This document shows, one piece after another, positions 35,406 through 42,750 of a stretch of DNA of 60,448 nucleotides (the first letter of the stretch is position 1; every line of letters starts with the position of its first letter). The notes beneath the pieces are model-generated. The model did no database searches. It was not told where the DNA came from and saw nothing but the letters and a program-made list of their open reading frames with translations. The position numbers were made by a program, and so were the translations under genes. Origin of the DNA: CAZVUW01 sp964629825 (GTDB taxonomy: Bacteria > Actinomycetota > Nitriliruptoria > Euzebyales > Egibacteraceae); the NCBI GenBank assembly GCA_964629825.1, contig CAZVUW010000006.1, positions 1-60,448 on the forward strand, written 5' to 3'.

Positions 35406-35915
35406 ATGAACCTGCTGGTCATCGTGTTGCTGGTGGTGCTGTGGACCTCGATACTGGTCCCCGGTGCGGTACGTGGTCGTCACCTCCGCTCCCCCCTGGC
35501 CTCCATCGACTCCTTCGAGCGCAGCATGGGCATCCTTGCGCCCGAGAGCTCGGCACGTCGCAGCCGCGGCCGCCGACCTGGGCGATCCATCCTGGTGCTG
35601 ACCGACCCGCGCAGGGTCGTGCAGCCTCCCCGACCCGGCCGCAACCGGGTCCTGGCACGGCGCCGTGCGATCCTCGTCGGGCTGTCCTTCGCCGTCGTGG
35701 TCGCCGGCCTCCTGGCGATCGCCGTGGGCGGACCTGCGGTTCCGCTGGTCGCGACCAGCGCCGTGGCCCTGGCGGGCTACGTGGGGCTCCTGCTGTACCT
35801 GAAGTCCAGCGCGCAGCGGTCACGCCGCACGGTCCGGCACCTGCCAACGCGGCAGCCCGAAGCCGAGCTCGACGAGCGCCCGCCCGCGCTCGCGTCTGGA
35901 AGCCGGCCGGCCTGA
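35406..35915 (+). CDS. Small membrane protein at the moeA locus (possible GlpR-like divisome receptor)
   Basis: A 169-residue protein with an N-terminal helix (2-22), a basic Ser/Arg-rich cytoplasmic stretch (24-84), two helices (about 87-107 and 110-133) and a charged tail. No enzymatic motif is visible. A membrane protein at this place, just after galU-moeA, is conserved in actinobacteria; the mycobacterial and corynebacterial counterpart has been described as GlpR, the receptor of the MoeA-like division protein Glp. Size, position and N-terminal LRSPLASIDSFERSMGIL with the conserved-looking SPLASIDSF segment fit that idea, but homology is not proven. A GTTACAAC box lies just upstream. Confidence 0.6.
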   Translation: MNLLVIVLLVVLWTSILVPGAVRGRHLRSPLASIDSFERSMGILAPESSARRSRGRRPGRSILVLTDPRRVVQPPRPGRNRVLARRRAILVGLSFAVVVAGLLAIAVGGPAVPLVATSAVALAGYVGLLLYLKSSAQRSRRTVRHLPTRQPEAELDERPPALASGSRPA

Positions 35916-35917
35916 GC

Positions 35918-36586
35918 GTGCTCGACCTGACCGCCCTCGGGGAGGCACTCCACGCGGAGCTCGACGACCGCCACCGCGCGCGCGAGACCGCGCTGGCGGC
36001 CTCGCGACGCTCGATCCGCAACGCGGCCAACGCGATCCGCGCGATGCACCGCGGCGAGCGCGATCGCGCCGAGGAGCTGCTGGCCGAGGCCCAAGCCGAG
36101 CTTCGGCGCGGCCGCGAGGCGTCGGTCGGCCATGGTGCGGTCGAGCACGCGGGCTTCCTGTCCGACGCCGCCAAGGAGGTGGCGGAGGCGGCGACCTTCG
36201 TCGCCATAGTGACCGGCTCACCGCTGCCCGAGCCCGCCACCCTCGGAGTCGACGCCGCTGCCTACGCCAACGGCCTCGCCGAGGCCATCGGCGAGCTGCG
36301 CCGTCACCTCCTCGACGCGCTGCGGGATGCGGTCGGCAGCGCCGATCCCAAGGCCGAGGCGGAGGGGCTGGCCCGCAGCGAGGGTCTGCTCGAGGCCATG
36401 GATGACATCCACGCGGTGCTGGTCACCCTCGACTTCCCCGACGGCGTGACCGGCGGGCTGCGCCGCTCGACCGACGTCGCCCGTTCCATCATCGAGCGCA
36501 CCCGCGGCGACCTCACGACCACGCTGGTCCAAGCGCGGCTCCGCACCGCCCTCGAGGTCCACCGCCGTCAGGTGCTCGAAACCTGA
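35918..36586 (+). CDS. Translin-family protein
   Basis: A 222-residue all-helical protein matching the translin/TRAX superfamily from end to end: RSIRNAANAIRAMHRGERDRAEELLAEA, then HAGFLSDAAKEVAEAATF, SPLPEPATLGVDAAAYANGLAEAIGELRRHLLDAL, MDDIHAVLVTLDFPDGVTGGLRRSTDVARSIIERTRGDLT. Acidic residues E87/E90 (KEVAEA) and E122/E126 (LAEAIGEL) fall where TRAX has its metal-dependent RNase residues, with Glu in place of Asp at the third site. The pattern most resembles archaeal translin homologues. The GTG starts 2 bases after the stop of the membrane-protein gene, so co-expression is likely. RNA or ssDNA binding is inferred from the family. Confidence 0.82.
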   Translation: MLDLTALGEALHAELDDRHRARETALAASRRSIRNAANAIRAMHRGERDRAEELLAEAQAELRRGREASVGHGAVEHAGFLSDAAKEVAEAATFVAIVTGSPLPEPATLGVDAAAYANGLAEAIGELRRHLLDALRDAVGSADPKAEAEGLARSEGLLEAMDDIHAVLVTLDFPDGVTGGLRRSTDVARSIIERTRGDLTTTLVQARLRTALEVHRRQVLET

Positions 36587-36619
36587 GCGGCTGATACCAT
36601 CTGCCCTCGCCCGTTCCAC

Positions 36620-36692
36620 GGGGCTGTAGCTCAGTTGGTAGAGCGCCTCGGTCGCATCGAGGAGGCCAGGGGTTCGATTCCCCTCAGCTCCA
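36620..36692 (+). tRNA. tRNA-Ala (anticodon CGC)
   Basis: A 73-nt cloverleaf. The acceptor GGGGCTG pairs with CAGCTCC and contains the G3-U70 wobble that defines alanine tRNAs. The D arm is GCTC...GAGC. The anticodon stem CCTCG/CGAGG has loop GTCGCAT with CGC at 34-36. The T arm is AGGGG-TTCGATT-CCCCT. The discriminator is A and no CCA is encoded. A TGATACCAT box about 20-28 bases upstream may be the -10 element. Confidence 0.96.
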
Positions 36693-36723
36693 CTTCTCTG
36701 GTGGCCCCTCGGCATTCCCTCGA

Positions 36724-37437
36724 TCAGCCCGCGGCCTGCCGCGCACGGTTGACGCCCTTCAGAGCCTCGCGCCGTGAGAGGCCGGACAGCTCCGGCGTGG
36801 CGGCGACGAAGCGGTCGACAGCCGCGGGAGCGTGCGCGGCATAGGAGCGCAACGCCCAGCCGATGGCCTTGCGGAGAAAGAACTCGCGGTCGGTCGCGCG
36901 GCGTCGGCAGTAGTCGAAGAGCCGCTGGGAGTCCGTGGCTGCGCCGTAGGTCAGCTGGTGGAGGATGGCGGTGCGCGCCAGCCAGAGGTCGGTCTCCTCG
37001 ATCCAGGCGTCCATCACCCCGAGCAGCTCTGGGTGGGCATGCACGAGCGGTCCGACGGCGTGCGCGGCGAGGGCGTCGACCGTGTCCCACCACGACTTCG
37101 TGGTGATCAGATGCTCGAGCACCTCGATGAAGCCGGGCCCGACGACGCCTATGTGCTTGCGAAGGTGATCGCAGGCGACGTACTGGAGCTCGCGCTCGGG
37201 CTCCTCCCAGAGCGCCAGGCACAGCGTCTCGAGCCGGTCCTCATCGGGCGGCGGCAGGTCGCGGAAGACCTCCTTGGCGAGGCGGCGGCGCAGCGGCGTC
37301 GGCACGCCCAGGAACGGGAACTGGTCGCGCATGTAGGCGGCCGCGCCCACGGCCCACTCGCGGTCGGCCTGCGGCTCGAACGTGGCTCGCAGGCGAGCGA
37401 TGACATCTCGGGCGTAGGTCTCGTCGCTGCCGCTCAT
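36724..37437 (-). CDS. AlkD-like DNA alkylation repair protein
   Basis: A 237-residue HEAT-like repeat protein of the AlkC/AlkD glycosylase family, which removes bulky or cationic N3/N7-alkylated purines without base flipping. Visible features are RDQFPFLGVPTPLRRRLAKEV near the N-terminus, KSWWDTVDALA (Trp and Asp at the positions of AlkD W109 and D113) and DLWLARTAILHQL with the conserved Arg. The C-terminal helices include FFLRKAIGWALRSYA. The catalytic Trp/Asp/Arg set therefore looks complete. It is a single gene between tRNA-Ala and a membrane protein, with 57 bp upstream. Confidence 0.9.
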   Translation of the reverse strand: MSGSDETYARDVIARLRATFEPQADREWAVGAAAYMRDQFPFLGVPTPLRRRLAKEVFRDLPPPDEDRLETLCLALWEEPERELQYVACDHLRKHIGVVGPGFIEVLEHLITTKSWWDTVDALAAHAVGPLVHAHPELLGVMDAWIEETDLWLARTAILHQLTYGAATDSQRLFDYCRRRATDREFFLRKAIGWALRSYAAHAPAAVDRFVAATPELSGLSRREALKGVNRARQAAG

Positions 37438-37494
37438 CGGCCCCTCGGTTCGACCTGGTGGGCAGAGACGGTAGCGACTTGCGGCCCGTGTCGG

Positions 37495-37926
37495 CTAGCG
37501 CGCTGGGACGGACTCCGCCCGTCGGTCGAGCTCCGGCCGTGGTTCAGACGCGGCGCGTCTCGCCGCGAGCCCGAGCAGCACCGCGTAGGTGAGCAGCGAG
37601 ACGCCAAGCGGTACGTGCACGGCGGTCGTGACCGGCTCCGGCATGTGGCCGAGCCCCTCCTGCACCCACAGCACGAACGGTAGCGCCGTCGCGGCCCAGA
37701 ACAGCCGGCGCGAGGCGCGCCCCCTTCTGCGCTCCGACCAGGCGGCCACGGGCAGGGCGAGGGCGACCAGTGGCAGCAGCGAGCCCACGATCAGGTGCAC
37801 GCCACGGGCCGCGCCGGACACGGACAGGAACAGCCCCGCGAGCACCGCCTGGATCAGCACACCGGCCGCCACCACGAAGGACAGACCGGCGAGCAGGCCT
37901 CCGCGCCTCCGGACGTTCTGCTGCAT
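37495..37926 (-). CDS. Four-helix membrane protein, unknown function (143 aa)
   Basis: A 143-residue protein with a basic start (MQQNVRRRGG), four predicted helices (about 10-32, 42-62, 74-90, 98-120) and a charged C-terminus. A HLIVGSLLPLVALALPVAAW segment and VHVPLGVSLLTYAVLL contain the only helix-embedded histidines, which are reminiscent of small heme or cytochrome-b561-like membrane proteins, but the full ligand pattern is not present. AGGAGG lies 7-8 bases before the ATG. It is flanked by alkD and tetR on the same strand. No family is recognised. Confidence 0.6.
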   Translation of the reverse strand: MQQNVRRRGGLLAGLSFVVAAGVLIQAVLAGLFLSVSGAARGVHLIVGSLLPLVALALPVAAWSERRRGRASRRLFWAATALPFVLWVQEGLGHMPEPVTTAVHVPLGVSLLTYAVLLGLAARRAASEPRPELDRRAESVPAR

Positions 37927-38010
37927 GGTTCGGACCTCCTGCTCGTGCTGTCCCGCGACGACGGGCTGGGTTGTGACGCGTGTGACGTCGCAGCTCAGTG
38001 TCCCGGCGGC

Positions 38011-38053
38011 CCGGCATGCCGGCAGTCGGGGATTCCCCCGAACCTCCCCCGAC
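38011..38053. terminator. Palindrome and hairpin between tetR and the four-helix protein
   Basis: CCGGCATGCCGG at 38011-38022 is a perfect 12-bp palindrome, and GTCGGGG (38025-38031) pairs with CCCCGAC (38047-38053). Together they probably terminate the tetR transcript on the minus strand; the 163-bp gap otherwise shows nothing I recognise. Confidence 0.5.
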
Positions 38054-38089
38054 AGGGAGGGCGGGGGGATGGGGGAGAACCCGCCGGGC

Positions 38090-38749
38090 TCAGCCGCGCC
38101 GGTACGCTTGCAGGAACGCTTCGACGCCCGCCAGGGCGCGCGCCTCGACCTCGGTCGGCGACGTCGGCTCGGTGTCGAACAGGGCGCGGTCGAGCGTGGC
38201 GCCGATGGTAAGGAAGGCGAAGTGCTCGGCGGCCAGCGCGGGATCCTCGACCGCGAGCAGGCCGCGCTCGCTGAAGCGGCGCAGTGCGTCCGCGAGTGCG
38301 TCGAGCACGCGCTGGGGTGCGCGCTCGTGGTAGTCGCGCGCCAGGTCGGGAAAGCGATGCGCCTCGCCGATCAGCAGGCGCCGCAGCGCCAGGACACGAC
38401 CGCCGGTGATCGCCTCAGCCAGGGCGAGAGCCACCGCGCGGAGCCCGGCGGCCACGTCATCGGAGTCGCCGAGGTCGGCGACCACAGCGCGGGCGAAGCG
38501 CTCGGCGACGTCCACGGAGCGATGGGCGACGGCGCGGAACAGGCTCTCCTTGTCGCCGTAGAGGTTGTAGATCGTGCGCTTGGACACGCCCGCGCTGCGG
38601 GCGACGGCGTCCAGGTTTGCCGCCAGGTACCCGTGCTCCAGGAAGTGAGCGGTTGCCGCCTCCACTATCAGCGCGCGCGAGCGGACCACACGGGGGTCCA
38701 CGGCGCCCCGCAGAACGGCCGCAGGTGAAGGAGACGGCTCGGCGCGCAT
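38090..38749 (-). CDS. TetR-family transcriptional regulator
   Basis: A 219-residue repressor. The HTH region reads RSRALIVEAATAHFLEHGYLAANLDAVARSAGVSKRTIYNLYGDKESLFRAV. The C-terminal helices resemble the TetR_C domain of AefR-type regulators (AITGGRVLALRRLLIGEAHRFPDLARDYHE). The ATG at 38749 is preferred over the one at 38755 because AGGAGG sits 6 bases upstream of it and directly abuts the other. It is divergent from a DUF998 membrane protein, and the 110-bp gap has a TetR-like operator, so autorepression and control of the neighbour are likely. Confidence 0.92.
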   Translation of the reverse strand: MRAEPSPSPAAVLRGAVDPRVVRSRALIVEAATAHFLEHGYLAANLDAVARSAGVSKRTIYNLYGDKESLFRAVAHRSVDVAERFARAVVADLGDSDDVAAGLRAVALALAEAITGGRVLALRRLLIGEAHRFPDLARDYHERAPQRVLDALADALRRFSERGLLAVEDPALAAEHFAFLTIGATLDRALFDTEPTSPTEVEARALAGVEAFLQAYRRG

Positions 38750-38778
38750 CGACATCCTCCTGAACTGTTGCCCTCGTC

Positions 38779-38794
38779 AGTGCAGTAATGCACT
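38779..38794. promoter_or_regulatory. Candidate TetR operator in divergent promoter
   Basis: AGTGCA-GTAA-TGCACT is a perfect inverted repeat midway between the divergent tetR and DUF998 genes. TGCA recurs in TGCAGTAA, TGCACTA and TGCAGTTT, giving a phased set of half sites. Confidence 0.6.
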
Positions 38795-38859
38795 ATGCAG
38801 TTTCCAAAGTGTGCGGGCTTGGAGGATTGCGCGCCAGTGAACCCCGAGGGGAGCTCCGA

Positions 38860-39552
38860 ATGGCTGACACGACAGCGCGAGCGGAGGGCTTCGACAGCGC
38901 GGCGGCGATCACCAGGTCGCTGCTCGGCTGGGGGGTGGTGGCCGGCTTCTTCTACCTCGCGGCGGGCCTGACCCTCGCGCAGGTGCGGGACGGCTTCGAG
39001 CTGTCCGAGCACGCGCTCAGCCTGCTGACCCTCGGCGAGGGCGGCTGGCTCATGCAGGCCGCATTCGTGCTGACCGGTCTGATGACCATCGGTGCCGGGA
39101 TCGGGCTGCGCCGTGCGCTCGCGGCGTCCTCGGCCAGGAGCGCCGGCACGCTGGTAGCGGTCTACGGTGCGTGCCTGATCCTCAGCGGTCTGCTCAAGCC
39201 CGATCCGATGGGCGGCTTCCCACCAGGGACGTCGGCCGGCGATCCCACCGCATCAGGCCTGGCGCACCTGGCGCTCGGCGCGATCGGCTTCGTCTGCGTC
39301 GCCGCCGCGGCGGCCAGCGTGTCGCGCTGGCACGCGGAGCGCTCCGAGCACGGTCTGCGCCGGTGGGCGCTCGGCACGGCCGTGGTCGTGGTGGTCGGGT
39401 TCCTCGGCGGGGCCGCGCTGTCTGCCTCGGCGGTGGGGCTGGTGGCCCTGTGGGTCGCCGTCCTGGCCGGCTGGGTGTGGCTGGCGCTCACCTGCCTGCG
39501 CGCCTATCGGTCGGTGCCGCACCCGGACCTGCACCGCCGAACCGCGACCTGA
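38860..39552 (+). CDS. DUF998-family membrane protein
   Basis: A 230-residue protein with about six helices, matching the DUF998 pattern: GWGVVAGFFYLAAGLTLAQVRDGFELSEHALSLLTLGEGGWLMQAAFVLTGLM at the start and LSGLLKPDPMGGFPPGTSAGDPTASGLAHLALGAIGF in the middle. These proteins are small membrane proteins of unknown role, often paired with TetR regulators as here. The ATG at 38860 follows GAGGGGAG; an upstream ATG in frame would add a non-family leader. Confidence 0.85.
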   Translation: MADTTARAEGFDSAAAITRSLLGWGVVAGFFYLAAGLTLAQVRDGFELSEHALSLLTLGEGGWLMQAAFVLTGLMTIGAGIGLRRALAASSARSAGTLVAVYGACLILSGLLKPDPMGGFPPGTSAGDPTASGLAHLALGAIGFVCVAAAAASVSRWHAERSEHGLRRWALGTAVVVVVGFLGGAALSASAVGLVALWVAVLAGWVWLALTCLRAYRSVPHPDLHRRTAT

Positions 39553-39691
39553 GGCGACGGCCGGCGCGGTTCGCGTGCCCCGCGCGCACCAGCCATCTGC
39601 CCCTTGCCCTCGGTCACGGGCGCGTCTAGACCGCCCCCTTCGGCGATGAGTTCCGGTGCCCCAGCTCGTCTACGCGGTGGCAGCAGGCCGT

Positions 39692-39709
39692 TCGGGCGCG
39701 CGCGCCCGA
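39692..39709. promoter_or_regulatory. 18-bp perfect palindrome in front of the Asp-box propeller gene
   Basis: TCGGGCGCG followed by its exact complement ends one base before the GGAGGAG ribosome site of the gene at 39723. It could hold back translation as an RNA stem or be bound by a regulator. The preceding 140 bp (39553-39691) hold nothing I recognise. Confidence 0.45.
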
Positions 39710-39722
39710 GGGAGGAGTCGCA

Positions 39723-40838
39723 GTGAGCTCGGTACGCGTTCTGATCGGGACCCGGAAGGGCGCCTTCGTGGCCACCTCCGACGAGGGGCGCCAGCGCTGG
39801 GACATCTCGGGCCCCCACTTCGGCGGCTGGGAGATCTATCACATCACCGGCTCCCCGGCGGATCCGTCCCGGCTCTACGCCTCGCAGTCGGGCGGCTGGT
39901 TCGGCCAGGTCATCCAGCGCTCCGACGACGGCGGGCAGACCTGGCAGCCGGTCGGCAACGAGTTCGCCTACGAGGGCGACCCGGGTCCGCACCAGTGGTA
40001 TGACGGCACACCGCACCCCTGGGAGTTCGCACGCGTCTGGCACTTCGAGCCGTCGCCCACCGACCCCGACACCGTCTACGCCGGGGTCGAAGACGCGGGG
40101 CTGTTCCGCAGCACGGACGGAGGGCAGACCTGGCAGGAGCTCCCCGGCCTGCGCGGTCACGGGACGGCCTCCAGCTGGCAGCCCGGCGCCGGTGGGCTGT
40201 GCCTGCACACGATCGTCCTCGACCCGTCCGACCCGCAGCGGATCTTCACCGCCATCTCGGCCGCCGGCGCCTTCCGCAGCGACGACGGCGGGGCGTCCTG
40301 GAAGCCGATCAACAAGGGCCTGCGCTCCCAGGGCATCCCGGACGAGGACGCCGAGGTCGGGCACTGCGTGCACCGCATCGCCATGCACCCGTCGCGGCCG
40401 GACGTCCTGTTCATGCAGAAGCACTGGGACGTCCTGCGCTCAGACGACGCCGGTGAGTCGTGGCGCGAGGTCAGCGGCAACCTGCCGTCGGACTTCGGCT
40501 TCCCGATCGCGGTCCACGCCCACGAGCCCGAGACGATCTACGTGGTGCCGATCACCAGCGACTCGGAGCACTACCCGCCGGACGGGCGCCTGCGCGTCTA
40601 CCGCAGCCGCACCGGTGGCGAGGAGTGGGAGCCCCTGACCGAGGGCCTGCCCCAGCAGCACGCCTACATGAACGTGCTGCGCGAGGCCATGGCCGTGGAC
40701 TCGCTGGAGTCCTGCGGGATCTACTTCGGGACCACGGGCGGGGAGGTCTACGCCTCGGCCGACTCCGGCGACAGCTGGGCGCCGATCGTCAGCCACCTGC
40801 CGCCGGTCCTGTCGGTGGAGGTGCAGACGCTCCCATGA
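39723..40838 (+). CDS. Asp-box (BNR/sialidase-like) beta-propeller protein
   Basis: A 371-residue soluble propeller with no signal peptide. Five Asp boxes of the form S-x-D-x-G-x-T/S-W are visible: SDDGGQTW, STDGGQTW, SDDGGASW, SDDAGESW and SADSGDSW. The arginine triad and Tyr/Glu pair of true sialidases are not obvious, so an enzymatic sialidase role is unlikely. Conserved features such as HFGGWEIYHITGSPADPSRLYA and PHPWEFARVWHFEPSPTDP mark a widespread family often annotated as exo-sialidase-like. GTG with GGAGGAG 5-6 bases upstream is the start. Its stop overlaps the next gene (ATGA), a MoaD/ThiS-like protein, so the two probably act together. Confidence 0.85.
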   Translation: MSSVRVLIGTRKGAFVATSDEGRQRWDISGPHFGGWEIYHITGSPADPSRLYASQSGGWFGQVIQRSDDGGQTWQPVGNEFAYEGDPGPHQWYDGTPHPWEFARVWHFEPSPTDPDTVYAGVEDAGLFRSTDGGQTWQELPGLRGHGTASSWQPGAGGLCLHTIVLDPSDPQRIFTAISAAGAFRSDDGGASWKPINKGLRSQGIPDEDAEVGHCVHRIAMHPSRPDVLFMQKHWDVLRSDDAGESWREVSGNLPSDFGFPIAVHAHEPETIYVVPITSDSEHYPPDGRLRVYRSRTGGEEWEPLTEGLPQQHAYMNVLREAMAVDSLESCGIYFGTTGGEVYASADSGDSWAPIVSHLPPVLSVEVQTLP

Positions 40839-41131
40839 TCCGCGTGGTCCTGCCCCAGCACCTGCGCAACCTGGCCCAGGTGTCGGGCGAGGTGCTGCTG
40901 GAGGTCGAGGGCCCGGTCACGCAGCGCTCTGTGCTCGACGCTCTGGAGGCGCGCTACCCCGTGCTGCGCGGCACCATCCGCGAGCACGGGACGCTGCGGC
41001 GACGTGCGTTCGTGCGCTTCTTCGCCTGCGAGCAGGACCTGTCGCACGAGCCGCCGGACACACCGCTGCCGGACCCGGTGGCGCAGGGCGCCGAGCCGCT
41101 GCTGGTGGTCGGCGCGATGGCCGGCGGCTGA
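40835..41131 (+). CDS. MoaD/ThiS-family ubiquitin-like protein ending in Gly-Gly
   Basis: A 98-residue beta-grasp protein: IRVVLPQHLRNLAQVSGEVLLEVEGPVTQRSVLDALEARYPVLRGTI at the start, RRRAFVRFFACEQDLSHEPPDTPLPDPVA in the middle and a C-terminal GAMAGG. The terminal GG is the activated tail of MoaD and ThiS, where an E1-like enzyme adenylates it for sulfur transfer. No MoeB/ThiF, MoaE or ThiG gene is close, and the molybdenum cofactor genes are 5 kb away. Coupling to the Asp-box propeller (4-base overlap) suggests a dedicated role, perhaps as a protein modifier or sulfur carrier. This is inference. Confidence 0.87.
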   Translation: MIRVVLPQHLRNLAQVSGEVLLEVEGPVTQRSVLDALEARYPVLRGTIREHGTLRRRAFVRFFACEQDLSHEPPDTPLPDPVAQGAEPLLVVGAMAGG

Positions 41132-41136
41132 CAGGG

Positions 41137-42750
41137 CTAGCCGTGCGGGGCGGCCTTGTGCTCCTCGGCGATCTCCTGCGCGACCTCGGGTGCCAGCTCG
41201 GCGCCGCCGCCGCCCTCCGCCATCGTCGAGGCGGCGCTGGGCATGCCGTGGCTGCGCAGCGGGAGCTCGCGCAGCAGCCATGACAGGATGAAGGCGATCA
41301 CCGCTGCGGGGACGGCGATCAGGAACACGAACGTCACGGCGTCGGCCAGCCCCTCGCGGACGACGGCGAGGACCTCGGCGGGCAGCTGGGCGAGCACCTC
41401 GGGCGTGGCGCGCAGGGCCCCGGCGGGGATGTCCACCCCGGAGGAGCCCAGGTTGGCGTTCAGCCGGATGCCCATGACGGCCCCGAACACGGTGACGCCG
41501 ACCGTTCCGCCGATGGAGCGGAAGAACTGCGAGGCCGAGGTCGCGGTGCCGAGGTGGCGCACCGGCACGCTGTTCTGGATCGCCAGGACGATCACCTGCA
41601 TCGTCAGCCCGAGCCCCAGGCCGACCACGGCCATGTACACGCCGGCGACCGGGAAGGTCGTGTCGACGCCCATGGTGGAAAGCAGCGCGGTTCCGACGAT
41701 CAGCAGCGCGGTGCCGATGATCGGGAAGATCTTGTAGCGACCCCACCGGGTGATCAGACGGCCGGACGAGATGCTGGCGGTCAGCATCCCGCCCACGAGC
41801 GGGAGCAGAAGCAGGCCGGAGCTGGTCGCCGAAGCCCCGAGCACGGTCTGCAGGTACAGCGGCAGGAAGACGATCGTGCCGAACATCGCCACGCCGACGA
41901 TGAAGCCGAGACCGCTGCCGACCCGGAACACCGAGTCGCTGAAGAGCTCGAGCGGCAGGATCGGCTCGCTCGCGCGGCGCTCGACCAGGACGAACGCCAC
42001 CAGCGCCGCGAGCCCGCCGACGATCATCCCGATGATGACGGGCGAGTCCCAGTCGAAGCGCTCGCCGCCGAGCACCGTCACAAGCAGCAGCGTCGTGATC
42101 CCAGCGGTCAGCAGCGCCGCGCCGAGCCAGTCGATGCGGTGGCGGCTGCGCTCGAAGGTCAGCTTCAGGTTGCGCTGGGTGACGAACAGCGCCAGCAAGC
42201 CGAGCGGGACGTTGATGTAGAAGATCCAGCGCCAGCTGAGCTGGTCGACGAAGTAGCCGCCCAGCAGGGGGCCGGCGATGCTCGACACGCCGAAGACAGC
42301 CCCGACGTAGCCCATGTAGCGGCCGCGCTCCCGCGGCGAGACGATGTCTCCGATGATCGTCATCGACAGGGTCATCAGGCCACCGGCGCCGACGCCCTGG
42401 ACCGCCCGGAAGCCGATCAGCTGAGCCATCGACTGGGACGCGCCAGCGGCCACGGAGCCCAGCACGAACAGGATGATGGCCAGCTGGAACAGGTTCTTGC
42501 GCCCGTACATGTCGGACAGCTTCCCGTACAGCGGCACCGTGACGGTCGAGGCCAGCATGTATCCGGTCACGACCCAGGACAGGTGCTCGAGCCCGCCGAG
42601 ATCGCCGACCATGGTGGGCAGCGCCGTCGAGACGATGGTCTGGTCGAGCGCCGCGAGGAGCATTGCGGTCATGAGACCCGCGAAGACCCCGACGATCTCG
42701 CGATGGCTCAGCCGCTGCTGGGTCGCGGTGGTGTCGTTTGCGGTGGTCAA
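41137..42750 (-). CDS. EmrB/QacA-type (DHA2) multidrug MFS transporter
   Basis: A 537-residue, 14-helix drug:proton antiporter. The signature of the family is visible: LLAALDQTIVSTALPTMVGDLGGLEHLSWVVTGYMLASTVTVPLYGKLSDMYGRK (motifs D1 and A) and GVGAGGLMTLSMTIIGDIVSPRERGRYMGYVGAVFGVSSIAGPLLGG (motif C). The start is TTG at 42750, overlapping the MarR stop as TTGA, so the two genes are coupled. The MarR regulator upstream and the pump form a typical drug-inducible efflux operon. The gene ends 5 bases from the opposing MoaD/ThiS-like gene. Confidence 0.94.
   Translation of the reverse strand: MTTANDTTATQQRLSHREIVGVFAGLMTAMLLAALDQTIVSTALPTMVGDLGGLEHLSWVVTGYMLASTVTVPLYGKLSDMYGRKNLFQLAIILFVLGSVAAGASQSMAQLIGFRAVQGVGAGGLMTLSMTIIGDIVSPRERGRYMGYVGAVFGVSSIAGPLLGGYFVDQLSWRWIFYINVPLGLLALFVTQRNLKLTFERSRHRIDWLGAALLTAGITTLLLVTVLGGERFDWDSPVIIGMIVGGLAALVAFVLVERRASEPILPLELFSDSVFRVGSGLGFIVGVAMFGTIVFLPLYLQTVLGASATSSGLLLLPLVGGMLTASISSGRLITRWGRYKIFPIIGTALLIVGTALLSTMGVDTTFPVAGVYMAVVGLGLGLTMQVIVLAIQNSVPVRHLGTATSASQFFRSIGGTVGVTVFGAVMGIRLNANLGSSGVDIPAGALRATPEVLAQLPAEVLAVVREGLADAVTFVFLIAVPAAVIAFILSWLLRELPLRSHGMPSAASTMAEGGGGAELAPEVAQEIAEEHKAAPHG

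Noticed and set aside
39723..40838. True sialidase
   Set aside because: Asp boxes are present, but I cannot find the arginine triad or nucleophilic Tyr/Glu pair, and there is no signal peptide.
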